From the NCBI RefSeq assembly GCF_030296595.1, contig NZ_AP027731.1, forward strand, positions 434,001 to 498,000: a DNA stretch of 64,000 bases, written 5' to 3'. Positions 36,232-46,073 of this stretch are shown piece after piece. Origin of the DNA: Naasia aerilata (lineage in GTDB: Bacteria; Actinomycetota; Actinomycetes; Actinomycetales; Microbacteriaceae). Under the pieces are notes generated by a model. That model was not told where the DNA came from. It saw only the letters and a program-made list of their open reading frames with translations, and did not search any database. Positions within the stretch are counted from its first letter, which is position 1. Every line of letters begins with the position of its first letter. Both the position numbers and the translations under genes were made by a program.

Positions 36232-36597
36232 GTGACACAGGACAACGTTCTGATCTTCGACGGCGACTGCAGCTTCTGCTCGTCCTGCGTCGACTGGCTC
36301 GAGGCGAACCTTCCGTCGATGCCGACCGCCGTGCCGTACCAATGGGCCGACCTGGAGGGGTACGGATTGAGCCTCGCCGAGGCGGAGTCGCGCGTGTGGC
36401 TCGTAACGCCGGGCAAGCAGTACGGGGGCGCGGCAGCCGTGACGGCGCTGCTGCGCGAGCAGCCGGGCGCCGCGTTCCGCTTCCTCGGCTGGCTGGGACA
36501 GTCGCCGCCGCTGTCCTTCGTCGCCGACGGGGTCTACTGGGTGGTCGCCAAGCTGCGTCACGTCCTTCCGGGCGGCACGCCCACCTGTCGGCGGTGA
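36232..36597 (+). CDS. DCC-family (DUF393) thiol-disulfide oxidoreductase-like protein
   Basis: 121 residues. VLIFDGDCSFCSSCVDWLEAN near the N-terminus is the DCC motif (CxxC within DGDCSFC); AAAVTALLREQPGAAFRFLGWLG and a C-terminal [13 protein letters not shown] follow, a normal DUF393 layout. Members may act as redox or metal-binding proteins; the exact role is unknown. AAGGGA 5-6 nt before the GTG fixes the start. Its stop overlaps the GTG of the CPBP gene (GTGA), so the two are translated together. Confidence 0.8.
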   Translation: MTQDNVLIFDGDCSFCSSCVDWLEANLPSMPTAVPYQWADLEGYGLSLAEAESRVWLVTPGKQYGGAAAVTALLREQPGAAFRFLGWLGQSPPLSFVADGVYWVVAKLRHVLPGGTPTCRR

Positions 36598-37438
36598 CCG
36601 CCCCTTCCCTGCAGCAGCCGGCCCCCGCCGTCGGCTGCGGATCGAGATCGCCGTCGTCCTCGGCCTCTCCCTCGGCGCCTCCGCCGTGTACTCGATCGTC
36701 GCGATCCTCAACCGGCTGACCCAGGCCGTCCCCATCTCCCAGCAGACGGCGACGCTCAACCCGTCCCTCAGCGACCGGCCGATCTTCGACCTCGTCTACC
36801 AGCTGCTCGGCATCCTCTTCGACCTCGTGCCGGTCGTCCTCGTGCTCTATCTGCTGTGGGAGCCGGGACGTAGCGCGTTCGCACGACTCGGCTTCGACGC
36901 TCGCCGCCCCCTCCGCGACCTCGGCAACGGTGTGCTCCTCGTCGCGGTCATCGGGATTCCGGGGCTCGCCCTGTACGCGGCCGGACGCGCGCTCGGGATC
37001 ACGCCCTCGATCGTCACCTCGGGCCTCAGCCCCGAGTGGTGGACGATCCCGGTGCTCGTGCTGTCCGCACTGCGCTCGGCGCTGACCGAGGAGCTCATCG
37101 TCGTCGGGTACCTGTTCACCCGGCTGCAGGAGCTCGGCGTGGGACGCTGGCCCACGATCCTCGGCAGCGCCGCCCTGCGCGGGAGCTATCACCTCTACCA
37201 GGGGGTGGGGTCCTTCGTCGGCAACTTCGCGATGGGCGTCGTCTTCGGCTGGGTCTATGCGAAGTGGGGGCGCACTACGCCCCTGGTGATCGCCCACTGG
37301 ATCCTCGACATCGTGAGCTTCGTCGGCTACCCGCTGGCCCTCGCCTGGTTCCCTGGGCTGTTCGGCTCCCCCGCTGAGAGGGCTTACGCGAAGGCCTCCG
37401 GCGGCGGGCACGAGCACACCAGGTTGCGGTCGCCGTAG
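36594..37438 (+). CDS. CPBP-family intramembrane glutamic protease (frame break at about 36633)
   Basis: About 281 residues, eight hydrophobic segments. CPBP motifs are visible: [13 protein letters not shown] (the Glu pair), then [15 protein letters not shown] (His) and a final [12 protein letters not shown] (Asn/Asp region). The N-terminus lies in a different frame: after [12 protein letters not shown] the reading shifts by one base, joining [22 protein letters not shown]. It could be a prenyl-endopeptidase (CAAX-like) or bacteriocin-immunity protein. Its C-terminal tail overlaps the gcvP 3' end by 55 nt in convergent orientation. Confidence 0.75.
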
Positions 37439-40311
37439 GCCTGGTCGATGCGGCCGACCGGCGCCCAGTACTTGCCGCGGATCCTGGCCGCGAGCGCCCC
37501 GGGCTCCGCGCCCGGCCGGGCGAAGGGGTAGACCGCCTCCTCTCGCGAGTACGGGTGCGCCCACTCGCCCACCAGCGCATGGGCGGTGTGCGGGGCGTTC
37601 CGGAGCGGGTTGTCCTCGAGCGGCCACTCCCCGCTCCCACCCGGTCGGCCTCGGCGCGGATGCCGACCATCGCGTCGACGAAGCGGTCGAGCTCGGCGAG
37701 GTCCTCGCTCTCGGTGGGCTCGACCATGAGCGTGCCGGGCACGGGGAACGACATGGTCGGCGCGTGGAAGCCGTAGTCGACGAGCCGCTTCGCGACGTCG
37801 TCCACGGTCACGCCCGTGGCGGCGGTGAGCGGCCGGAGGTCGAGGATGCACTCGTGCGCCACGAGGCCGTCGTCGCCTCGGTAGAGCACCGGGAAGTGCT
37901 CGGCGAGCCGCGCGGCGAGGTAGTTGGCGGCCAGCACGGCGGCTCCGGTCGCCTCTCGGAGACCGTCGGCCCCCATCATGCGGACGTACGCCCAGCTGAT
38001 CGGCAGGATCGAGGGCGAGCCGAATGGCGCCGCTGACACGGGCGTGCCCGCGAACTCCGCTGCGCCGCGCTGCGACATCGCATGCCCGGGAAGGAACGGC
38101 GCGAGGTGGCTCTTCGCCGCCACCGGGCCGACACCGGGACCGCCGCCGCCGTGCGGGATGCAGAACGTCTTGTGCAGATTCAGGTGGGACACGTCGCCGC
38201 CGAAGTCGCCGAACCTCGCATACCCGAGGAGTGCGTTGAGGTTCGCGCCGTCGACGTAGACCTGGCCGCCGGCGTCGTGCACCGCATCCGTGATGGCGCG
38301 CACCTCGTGCTCGTAGACGCCGTGCGTCGACGGGTAGGTCATCATGAGCGCCGCGAGCTCGTCGCGATGCTCGTCGATCCGGGCGCGCAGGTCCTCGAGA
38401 TCGACGTTCCCGAGGCTGTCGCAGGCGACCACGACGACCCGCATCCCGGCCAGCACCGCCGAGGCCGCATTGGTGCCGTGCGCGCTCGAGGGGATGAGGC
38501 AGACGGTCCGCCCGCCGTCCCCGCGCGCCTCGTGGTAGCCCCGGATGGCGAGGAGCCCCGCGAGCTCCCCTGGCTGCCCGCGTTCGGCTGGAGCGAGACG
38601 GCGTCGTAGCCGGTGACCTCGGCGAGCCAGGTCTCGAGCTGCCCGATGAGCTCCAGGTAGCCCTGCACGTCCTCAGCGGGGGCGAAGGGGTGGATGCGGG
38701 CGAACTCCGGCCAGGTGACCGACTCCATCTCGACGGCGGAGTTGAGCTTCATCGTGCACGAGCCGAGCGGGATCATCCCCCGGTCGAGCGCGTAGTCGAG
38801 CCCCGCCAGGTAGGAGAGGTAGCGCATCATCGACGTCTCGGAGTGGTGCGTGTTGAAGACCGGGTGGCCGAGGAAGCCCGACGTGCGGCGGAGCGACTCG
38901 GGCACGCGGAGAACCAGGTCCGCCGCGCCGGCTGCGGCTGCCCGCGGCCGGGCCTCGGATCCCGGCGTGAAGAGGGACACGAGGTCGAGCTCGCCGGCCC
39001 GCAGGTCGGCAGCGGAGACCTCGTCGAACGCGACGGCGATGGTCGTCTCGTCGACGATGCGGACCAGGATGCCCGCCTTCCGGGCACGGCGCTCCAGCTC
39101 GGCGGCATCAGCGACCTCGACGAGGAAGGTGTCGAAGAACGAGTCGGACAGAACGGAGACGCCGGCGTCCCGCAGCGCATCGGCGGTGGCGACGGCGCTC
39201 TCGTGCACGGTGCGCGCGATCCAGCGGAGGCCGTCCGGCCCGTGGTAGACGGCGTACATGCTCGCCATCACCGCCAGCAGCACCTGGGCGGTGCAGATGT
39301 TGCTCGTCGCCTTCTCGCGGCGGATGTGCTGCTCGCGGGCCTGGAGGCTCAGCCGGTAGGCGGGCGCGCCGGAGGAGTCCTGGCTGACTCCGACGAGCCT
39401 GCCCGGCAACTGCCGCTCAAGGCCGGCGCGCACGGCGAGGTAACCCGCGTGCGGGCCGCCGAAGCCCATGGGCACGCCGAAGCGCTGAGTCGTGCCGACC
39501 GCGACATCCGCGCCGAGCTCGCCCGGCGAGGTGAGCAGGGTGAGCGCGAGCAGGTCCGCGGCGACCACCGTCACGGCGCCGGCGGCGGACGCCGATGCGA
39601 GCACCTCCCGGGGATCCCAGACCGCGCCGGACGCGCCGGGGTACTGCACGACGATGCCGAACAGGTCCCCTCCGGCAGGCCCAGCCGCAGGTCGGCCTCC
39701 ACCAGCTCGATCCCCACGGCATGGGCGCGGGCGGCGAGCAGTGCCCGGGTCTGCGGGAGCGCATCCGCATCGACCACGAAGCGCGCGGATCCGCTCTTCG
39801 ACGCCCGGCGCGCGAGGAGCATCCCCTCGACGACCGCGGTGCCCTCGTCCAGCATCGAGGCGTTCGCCGTGGCGAGACCCGTGAGGTCGGCGACCATCGT
39901 CTGGAAGTTGAGCAGTGCCTCCAGCCGGCCCTGCGAGATCTCCGGCTGGTACGGCGTGTAGGCGGTGTACCAGGCGGGGTTCTCGAGGACGCCGCGCAGG
40001 ATGACGGCCGGAGTGAGGGTGTCGTAGTAGCCGAGGCCGATCAGAGAGCGGCGGACGGTGTTCCGCCCGGCGAGCGCACGCAGCTCGGCGAGCGCCTGCT
40101 TCTCCGTGGCGGCCGCGGGCAGCGTCGAGGCGCCGTCCTCGGCCATCCGAATCCCCGCGGGGATCGCGGCGTCGAGGAGAGCGTCGACGGAGTCGTATCC
40201 GAGCACGGCGAGCATGCGCGCCTGAGCGGCGCCGTCGGTGCCGATGTGCCTGCGGGAGAAGGCATCGGGGGCCGTCGCCGGGCGGACCCGCGCGGGAGCG
40301 GTGAGGGTCAT
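37384..40311 (-). CDS. gcvP: Glycine dehydrogenase (decarboxylating), P protein (three frame breaks)
   Basis: About 976 residues, the monofunctional fused P-protein of the glycine cleavage system. N-terminal [17 protein letters not shown] and [20 protein letters not shown]-terminal half contains the PLP lysine in [18 protein letters not shown]. Three single-base losses split it: near 39668 (GGGG in coding strand), 38568 (GGGG) and 37637 (GGG). All three lie in coding-strand G runs of an essential-type enzyme, so they look like sequencing errors. ATG 40311 overlaps gcvH by 4 nt. It decarboxylates glycine and passes the aminomethyl group to GcvH. Confidence 0.9.
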
Positions 40312-40679
40312 GAGCGGGTGAGCGCCTCGTACTCCGACCGCCCCAGCAGCTCCGGCAGCTCCGCGTACTCGACGCGGACGAGCCAGCCCTCCCCCAGCGG
40401 GTCGGCGTTGACCGTCTCGGGAGCGCTCACGACGGCCTCGTTCACCGCGGAGATGGTCCCGGTCACGGGGGCGAACAGCTCGCCGACGCTCTTGGTCGAC
40501 TCGATCTCGCCGATGACACTGCCTGCCTGCACCGCCGCGCCCACCTCGGGCAGGTCGACGTACACGACGTCGCCGAGCCGCTCGGCGGCGTAGGGGGTGA
40601 TCCCCACCGTCGCGACGCCGTCGGCGGCGTCGACCCACTCGTGCTCCGCGGTGTACCGGAGGTCGTCTTCGCGGCTCAT
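40308..40679 (-). CDS. gcvH: Glycine cleavage system H protein
   Basis: 123 residues. The lipoyl domain shows [35 protein letters not shown], with the lipoylated lysine in ESTKSVGE, and the N-terminal [21 protein letters not shown]. It shuttles the aminomethyl group from the P to the T protein. GAGGA 9 nt upstream supports ATG 40679. It lies 19 nt after the gcvT stop (minus strand) and overlaps gcvP by 4 nt. Intact. Confidence 0.95.
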   Translation of the reverse strand: MSREDDLRYTAEHEWVDAADGVATVGITPYAAERLGDVVYVDLPEVGAAVQAGSVIGEIESTKSVGELFAPVTGTISAVNEAVVSAPETVNADPLGEGWLVRVEYAELPELLGRSEYEALTRS

Positions 40680-40698
40680 GGAGTCCTCGGTCCTGCGC

Positions 40699-41886
40699 TC
40701 AGCGCGTGGTGCGACGGTAGAAGGGAAGGGCGGTGACGGTGCCCGGAAGCCGGGTGCGGCGGACGTCGAGATGCACCTGGGTGCCCTCCTCCGCGAGGGC
40801 CGCGTCGACATAGGCGAGCGCGATGGGATGGCCGAGCGTCGGCGACAGGGCGCCGCTCGTGACGACGCCGACGCGCTCGCCGCCCTCCGCGCCTGCGTAG
40901 ACGGCGTAGCCGGCTCGGGCCGCGCGCTTGCCCTCGGACGCGATGCCCACCAGCACGCGGCCGGCGAAGTCGGATGCGGGGTCGGCGGGCTTTCCGCTCT
41001 CGAGCGCCGCGCGCCCGACGAAGTCGCCCTTGCCGTTGAGGCTCACCGCGGAGCCGAGGCCCGCCTGGGCGGGCAGGATGCTGAGGCCGAGCTCGTGGCC
41101 GTAGAGCGGCATCCCGGCCTCGAGCCGGAGAGTGTCGCGGGCGGCGAGCCCGACGGGCAGGAGCCCGGAGCCTGCGCCGATCTCGAGGAGCGTGCGCCAG
41201 AGGGAGCGCAGCGCCTCGGGCGACGTGTACAGCTCGAAGCCGTCCTCACCCGTGTAGCCCGTCCGCGCGACGAGGATGCGGCGGCCCTCGAACTCGCCCG
41301 CGACCGCGCGGTAGTAGCCGAGGCTCGCGATGGCCTCCGCGGTCGACGGCCCGTCGAAGACGCCGCCGCGGAGGTCGAGCTCCTCGAGGTTCTGCAGGAT
41401 GTCCAGGGCATGGGGGCCCTGCAGGGCGAGCAGCCCGATGTCCCTCGTCTCGTCCTCGACGAGCGTGTCGAAGCCCTCGGTCCGCTCGCGGAGGCGGGCG
41501 GCGACCACCTCGCGGTTCGATGCGTTGCTCACGACGAGGTAGCGGTCCTCGCCGGTGCGGTAGACGACGAGGTCGTCGATGATGCCGCCGTTCTCGTCCA
41601 GCATCACCGTGTACTTGGCCTGGCGCTCGTCGAGAGCCGACATGGCGCCGGCGAGCGCGTAGTCGAGCGCCGCGGCGGACTGTGGGCCGACGACGAGGAT
41701 CTCGCCCATGTGCGTCAGGTCGAACAGTCCCGCGCCCTCTCGGACGGCAGCGTGCTCGGCGAGGTCGCTGCTGTAGCGCAGCGGCATCTCCCAGCCCGCG
41801 AAGTCGGTGAAGGTGGCACCGGCCGCCTCGTGGAGGTCGTGCAGCGGCGAGCGGCGGCTGGCGGGATCGGGCGAAAGGTCGGTCAC
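40699..41886 (-). CDS. gcvT: Glycine cleavage system T protein (aminomethyltransferase)
   Basis: 395 residues. [73 protein letters not shown] (folate site) and the C-terminal [13 protein letters not shown] are the T-protein signatures. It transfers the aminomethyl carbon to tetrahydrofolate. GTG 41886 has GGAG 8-9 nt upstream. First gene of the gcvT-gcvH-gcvP operon, directly behind a tandem glycine riboswitch. Intact. Confidence 0.95.
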   Translation of the reverse strand: MTDLSPDPASRRSPLHDLHEAAGATFTDFAGWEMPLRYSSDLAEHAAVREGAGLFDLTHMGEILVVGPQSAAALDYALAGAMSALDERQAKYTVMLDENGGIIDDLVVYRTGEDRYLVVSNASNREVVAARLRERTEGFDTLVEDETRDIGLLALQGPHALDILQNLEELDLRGGVFDGPSTAEAIASLGYYRAVAGEFEGRRILVARTGYTGEDGFELYTSPEALRSLWRTLLEIGAGSGLLPVGLAARDTLRLEAGMPLYGHELGLSILPAQAGLGSAVSLNGKGDFVGRAALESGKPADPASDFAGRVLVGIASEGKRAARAGYAVYAGAEGGERVGVVTSGALSPTLGHPIALAYVDAALAEEGTQVHLDVRRTRLPGTVTALPFYRRTTR

Positions 41887-41929
41887 GAGTTCTTCTCCTC
41901 GGCTAGGCGCTGCGGGCACCCTTCGGCAA

Positions 41930-42122
41930 GAACTCCCCCTCTGTCATGGCGCCTGAGAGTTTCGCGCGCCGCTCAGCGGGTCGCTTTCACCGTGGGCGAG
42001 GCGCTCGACGGCGCCTGCTTTCCAGAGTGGCCGGTCCGGCGCGGTACGTGTACCTGAGAGATTTCGGGGAGATGTGCTCCTTCGGTGCCCGCACAGCACA
42101 CGTGCTGCCGGACTCTCCCGCG
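41930..42122 (-). ncRNA. Tandem glycine riboswitch
   Basis: The minus-strand leader of gcvT shows both aptamers of the glycine riboswitch. Aptamer 1: CGGGAGAG, then GCACCGAAGGAGCA and TCTCTCAGG; aptamer 2: CCACTCTGGAAAGCAGG, then a CCCACGGTGAAAGC block, CTCTCAGGC and GACAGAGGGGGAG. These are the conserved joints and the terminal P1 pairing of the two domains. On glycine binding it turns on the gcv operon. The gcvT start is about 44 nt beyond the end. Confidence 0.9.
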
Positions 42123-42161
42123 TCGGCCCTGAAGCCCGATGTTCAGTTGATGATCGGGAGC

Positions 42162-42764
42162 CTACAGCGCGCCGGTTCCGCGGTCATCACCTGCACCCAC
42201 AGCCGCTCCCGCCCGGGTGCGGCGGCGGCCGAGCAGCAGGGCGACGACGACCCCCACGACGGCGAGGGCGACCACTCCCCCGGCCGCCACGAGGAGGATC
42301 GTGTCGTCGCTCGGACCGGTCGCAGCGCCCGCCGCCTGGCCGCAGGCGGGCTGCGCGGAACCCTCCGCGGCCTCGGCGCCCGCTGCGGGCGCATAGGTGA
42401 ACGAGTAGGTGCCGGAGACCGGGTGCCCGTCCGACGACACGACCTGCCAGAGCACGTCGTACGTCCCCGCGGCTCCCAGCGCGACCGGCACGGAGGCCGT
42501 GCGGTCGGAGAGCGCAGGGCACGCAGTCTCGTAGTACCGCCCGTCGCGGCGGACCTGGATCGCTGTGGACTGCTGCCCGTCGCCGAGCTCGAGCAGGACG
42601 CCGGAGAAGGTGAGGGCGACCTCGTCGGCCGAGTCCACTGTGCTGTCCGCCGCCGGCGTCGAGGACGACAGGGAGTCGTGGGCGGACGCCGCCAGGGGCG
42701 CGGCGAGGGCCAGCGCGGCGGCACCGGCGAGGGTGGCGAGCGCGCGGAGCGGGGTCCATCGCAT
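42162..42764 (-). CDS. CopC-domain copper-resistance-like membrane protein
   Basis: 200 residues. Signal peptide, then HDSLSSSTPAADSTVDSADEVALTFSG and VLWQVVSSDGHPVSGTYSFTYAP, which are the CopC/YcnJ copper-binding fold; the first mature His is in AHDS. One C-terminal membrane helix (ILLVAAGGVVALAVVGVVVALLLG) and a short basic tail. It probably binds copper at the outer face. GAGAGGATCG before the ATG is a likely ribosome site. Divergent 122-nt gap on the right holds nothing I recognise. Its 3' end faces the start of the riboswitch. Confidence 0.8.
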   Translation of the reverse strand: MRWTPLRALATLAGAAALALAAPLAASAHDSLSSSTPAADSTVDSADEVALTFSGVLLELGDGQQSTAIQVRRDGRYYETACPALSDRTASVPVALGAAGTYDVLWQVVSSDGHPVSGTYSFTYAPAAGAEAAEGSAQPACGQAAGAATGPSDDTILLVAAGGVVALAVVGVVVALLLGRRRTRAGAAVGAGDDRGTGAL

Positions 42765-42886
42765 GAGTCGATCCTCTCGCGCGGGGGTTCGGCCCGCCTG
42801 AGAGAGTTCGGCGGCGCGGCCCGCGGGGTTTGCTCGCGCTGCTCGTGGGGCAGGGGTCGCCGCACATCCTCGGCGCGGGTCCGCGG

Positions 42887-43246
42887 TCAGGACCGGACCA
42901 GCGCCACCAGGACGACCGTGTTGCCCTCGGGGTCGCGGAAGGCGCCGTGCCACTCCTCCGCTCGTTCGGGCCCGAGCGCATCATCCGGGTGCACGAAGAT
43001 GCGGCGGGGAGCCTCGACCACGGCGGCGCCGTCCGGCAGGGCGGCCAGTGCGGCGTGGAGATCCGGCACCTCCAGGTAGATCAGGGCGGGGGCGGCTCCC
43101 TCCTCGAAGAGCAGCCGGACGTCCCCGATCCGGAAGAACAGCAGAGGGCCGAACCGCCCGGCGGGCGGGGCGCCGAGGAGAGCCGTATAGAAGGCCGCCG
43201 CGCGCTCCTGGGCCTCGGCGCGGAGCGCGACCTGCAGCAGTCTCAT
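42887..43246 (-). CDS. VOC-family protein
   Basis: 119 residues: MRLLQVALRAEAQERAAAFYTALLGAP, then GDVRLLFEEGAAPALIYLEVPDLHAALAALPDGAAVV and HGAFRDPEGNTVVLVALV, the glyoxalase-like layout (DPEGNTV at the C-terminus). Function unknown. Begins 3 nt after the stop of the upstream membrane protein gene, so likely cotranscribed with it. No unusual features. Confidence 0.8.
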   Translation of the reverse strand: MRLLQVALRAEAQERAAAFYTALLGAPPAGRFGPLLFFRIGDVRLLFEEGAAPALIYLEVPDLHAALAALPDGAAVVEAPRRIFVHPDDALGPERAEEWHGAFRDPEGNTVVLVALVRS

Positions 43247-43249
43247 CCG

Positions 43250-43698
43250 TCAGAAGCGCCGGCGGCCGACCATCCACACGCCGACGGCGACGAGCGCCGT
43301 GCTGGCGTACGCGGCGGGAACCGACCAGGTGCGGCCGTCGACCCACAGCGCCGCGGCGCTGGAGGTGACGCTGAATACGCCGAAGAGGAACGCGGCGGAG
43401 CGGGCGACGACCACGGTGGGGTGCTCGTAGAGCTCCGCCCACGGTGGTCTCCACTCGTCCGGGTCGTCGGCCTCGGGCGCACGGACGGCGCGGGGACCAC
43501 GCTGTCGGGAGCCGAGCGTGAGCCCGAGGCAGACGAGCATTGCAGCGAGAGCGGCCGCGGCGCCCAGCCAGGCGCGAGGACCCCCGCGAGGACCGCGAGC
43601 ACGAGGAACGCCAGGGTGACGTAGCCCAGCACCTCGGTCGCGACGAGGAGGCGGATGCCGGTGCGCGAGGCCGACCGGTCGGCAGGGAGCGCGATCAT
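43250..43698 (-). CDS. Hypothetical four-helix membrane protein (frame break at about 43573)
   Basis: About 149 residues. Hydrophobic segments: EVLGYVTLAFLVLAVLAGVL, then after a frame change LGAAAALAAMLVCLGLTLG, VVVARSAAFLFGVFSVTSSAAAL and AAYASTALVAVGVWMVGRR. A polar loop DPDEWRPPWAELYEHP sits between helices 2 and 3. One base missing in the coding strand near GCGCC joins the two parts. No family recognised. The start (ATG 43698) is uncertain because no ribosome site is visible. The 240-nt gap to the hydrolase holds a CCCCC/GGGGG hairpin (about 43815-43828) and a GCCGAAT/ATTCGGC pair. Confidence 0.45.
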
Positions 43699-43925
43699 CG
43701 CGAGCTCGCGCGGGAGGGGTGCGCGGAGGGCGCGCGGGAGGACTGCTGGACGCAGGCGTGGGTCGCCATATCCATCACCGTTTCGGGTATACGGCTGAGT
43801 GGGGAAGCCGAATGTACCCCCGCGAGGGGGCGCGGAGCAACGGTTCTTCGGATTGCGATTCGGCATCATTTCTCTCGCGGGGAAGGGCGCCCGACGGGCG
43901 CTTCGCCGCGGGTGGGGCCCCGGCG

Positions 43926-43931
43926 TACCCT
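43926..43931 (+). promoter_or_regulatory. -10 hexamer of leaderless hydrolase gene
   Basis: TACCCT, 7 nt before the GTG at 43939. Confidence 0.4.
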
Positions 43932-43938
43932 CGGCACC

Positions 43939-44597
43939 GTGCTCGTCGAGATCCCCACCGCGACCGGTCCCGCGCGCCTGCACATCGCTTCGGCCGACTC
44001 CCCGCGCGGCGTGCTCTGGCTGGGCCATGGGGCGGGCGGCGGGGTGGGCGCGCTCGACCTCACCGCACTCGCCGCCGGTCTGCCGGGACTCGGGTTCACC
44101 GTGATCCGGCATGAGCAGCCCTGGCATGTGCGCGGCGGCCGGGTGGCCCCCGTCCGCCGATGCTCGATGCGGCCTGGCTGGAGTCGGCCGCGGCCGTCAC
44201 CGAGCTCGCCGCCGGCGCGCCGCTCCTCGTGGGAGGCAGGAGCGCGGGAGCCCGTGTCGCGTGCCGCACCTCCGCGGCGGTGGGCGCGGTGGGCGTCGTG
44301 TGCCTCGCCTTTCCCCTTCATCCCCCCGCGCACCCGGAGCGGTCGCGCCTCGAGGAGCTGCTGACCCCCTCCGTCCCGGTCCTGGTTCTGCAGGGCGACC
44401 GGGACACCTTCGGCAGCGCCGGCCTCGTCGAGCAGGAGGCGGCCGATCGACCCGGAATCCAGGTCGTCCCCGTGCCGGGAGCCGACCACGGCATGCGCGT
44501 GCTGAAGGCGTCGCCGCTCCCCCAGCGCGAGGTGGCGGCCCTGGTGGTGTCGACCGTCGCCGCCTTCGCGGACAGGATCCTGGCGGCCGGCCGCTAG
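43939..44597 (+). CDS. Alpha/beta family hydrolase, Tex30/KANL3-like (frame break at about 44149)
   Basis: About 219 residues. VLWLGHGAGGGVGALDLTAL near the start is the oxyanion turn; after a break at ccccc (44147-44151) the sequence continues PMLDAAWLESAAAVTEL, LLVGGRSAGARVACR (nucleophile elbow GRSAG) and ends VLQGDRDTFG and VPGADHGMRV (catalytic Asp and His). A C missing from the run restores the frame. Resembles small DLH-type hydrolases of unknown substrate. Start GTG 43939 by TACCCT spacing. Confidence 0.7.
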
Positions 44598-44764
44598 CCG
44601 CTGCGCCGCATCCAGTTCCCTGTGTGACGGCGTCGACACGGCCGACACCGCGGGTCGGTCGTCATGGACCCGGCGGCGGACATCGCGGAGCGTCGGAGGC
44701 ATCCGGCACGATGGACGCAGGTCGCCCCCGCGGCCTTCCCGGATCTCCGTGCTGCGAGGTGTCG

Positions 44765-45340
44765 ATGCCGATCGAGGTGAAGCCGGCGCACGAGTTCGCC
44801 GACATGGCGACCATGTTCGCGCCGAAGAACCCGGAGTCGTCGGTCTGCTGGTGCCTCTCCTGGCGCTTGAGCTCCAAGGAGAACCGGTCCCTGGCAGGTG
44901 CCGCGCGCGCCGAGAAGGTGCGGGAGCTCTGCTCCCGGGACCTCGCTCCGGGCGTCCTCGCCTACCGGGACGGGGAGGTCGCCGGCTGGGCCGGCATCGC
45001 TCCGCGGGCCGAGCTGCACCCGTTCGCGAACTCGCGGAAGATCCCGCACATCGACGAGCTGCCCGTCTGGTCGCTGTGGTGCATCCGCGTACGCCCCGGC
45101 TTCCGCAAGCAGGGCGTGACCCCCGCGCTGATCGACGGCGCGGTCGCCTACGCGCGAGCCTCGGGCGCCCCTGCGGTCGAGAGCTACCCGGTCGACAACG
45201 GGAGCGAGCGGGTCGACCTCACGATGGCGTTCGTCGGCACTCGCAGCATGTTCGAGCGGGCCGGCTTCGAGAAGGCCGCCGATACGACCTCGGTCGTGAA
45301 CGGCTTCCCGCGCATCCTCATGCGGAGGACGCTCGGCTGA
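44765..45340 (+). CDS. GNAT-family N-acetyltransferase
   Basis: 191 residues. The acetyl-CoA binding segment reads WCIRVRPGFRKQGVTPALIDGAVAYARASG (residues about 103-132), the GNAT motif A; upstream EVAGWAGIAPRAELHPF forms the beta-strand preceding it and the C-terminus ends FVGTRSMFERAGFEKAADT. Substrate unknown; members acetylate small amines or proteins. GAGG lies 5 nt before the ATG. Spacer 44598-44764 holds no gene or clear motif. Confidence 0.85.
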   Translation: MPIEVKPAHEFADMATMFAPKNPESSVCWCLSWRLSSKENRSLAGAARAEKVRELCSRDLAPGVLAYRDGEVAGWAGIAPRAELHPFANSRKIPHIDELPVWSLWCIRVRPGFRKQGVTPALIDGAVAYARASGAPAVESYPVDNGSERVDLTMAFVGTRSMFERAGFEKAADTTSVVNGFPRILMRRTLG

Positions 45341-45358
45341 GCGCTCCTCCCGCCGGCG

Positions 45359-46021
45359 TCAGGCGCCGTCGGCGGGACCGAACCCCTCGTCCTCCTCATC
45401 GACACCGTCGATCAGGAGAGCCGCCGTCAGGGTGTCCACGACTTCGGCCGAGAGGCGCTGCACCTCGTTCAGCAGCTCCCCGACGCTGGTGGAGCGGAGG
45501 AGCGCCACCTGGTCGAGCTCGCCGATGGGCGCGATCCCGGCCAGCTGCCACGCGGCCGCGACCGGATCGTCGACGAGCTCCACGTCCGCGGACCAGCGCT
45601 GCTCTCCGAACTCGCTGGCCTGGGCAAGCACCCGGCGGACGACCTTCTCGGTCTCCTCGAGCAGCGGGCGCTGCGCCTCGTCCCAGGAGAGCTCCGGCAG
45701 CAGGCGCACCTCCGCGAGCGGATGGGGATCGTCGTCGAGCCATCGCTCCACCTCGAAGCGCTGGGTGCCCTCGGCGACGAGGCCGACGAAGCCGTCGCCC
45801 TCGAGGAGCTGGGTGATGCGCGCGATCGTCCCGACGTCGAACCGCTGCTCTCCCCCGCCGACCTCCGCTCCCCGCGCGATGAGCACGATGCCGAACTCGG
45901 AGGGCTCGTCGCTCAGCACCCGGGCGAGCATCACCAGGTAGCGCTCCTCGAAGACACGCAGCACGGCCGGCATGGAGGGGAACAGCACGGTGCCGAGCGG
46001 GAACATGGGAAGAACCGTCAC
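45359..46021 (-). CDS. LON peptidase substrate-binding (LON N-domain) protein
   Basis: 220 residues with no ATPase or protease domain. MTVLPMFPLGTVLFPSMPAVLRVFEERYLVML begins the LON N-domain; FGIVLIARGAEVGGGEQRFDVGTIARITQL is the core, ending in a helical bundle (EETEKVVRRVLAQASEFGEQRW) and a charged C-terminal tail. Standalone LON-domain proteins are of unknown function and may bind misfolded peptides. Start GTG 46021 follows CACGCT with a 6-nt spacer. Convergent with the GNAT gene, 18 nt between stops. Confidence 0.85.
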   Translation of the reverse strand: MTVLPMFPLGTVLFPSMPAVLRVFEERYLVMLARVLSDEPSEFGIVLIARGAEVGGGEQRFDVGTIARITQLLEGDGFVGLVAEGTQRFEVERWLDDDPHPLAEVRLLPELSWDEAQRPLLEETEKVVRRVLAQASEFGEQRWSADVELVDDPVAAAWQLAGIAPIGELDQVALLRSTSVGELLNEVQRLSAEVVDTLTAALLIDGVDEEDEGFGPADGA

Positions 46022-46073
46022 GCGTTCAGCGTGCCAGTGCTTTCTGGACGTCCGACCCGGGACGCCGCGAACC

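Noticed and set aside
43540-43938. Upstream extension of the hydrolase frame
   Set aside because: It overlaps the minus-strand membrane protein and lacks a fitting N-terminus; GTG 43939 has a promoter hexamer at the right distance.
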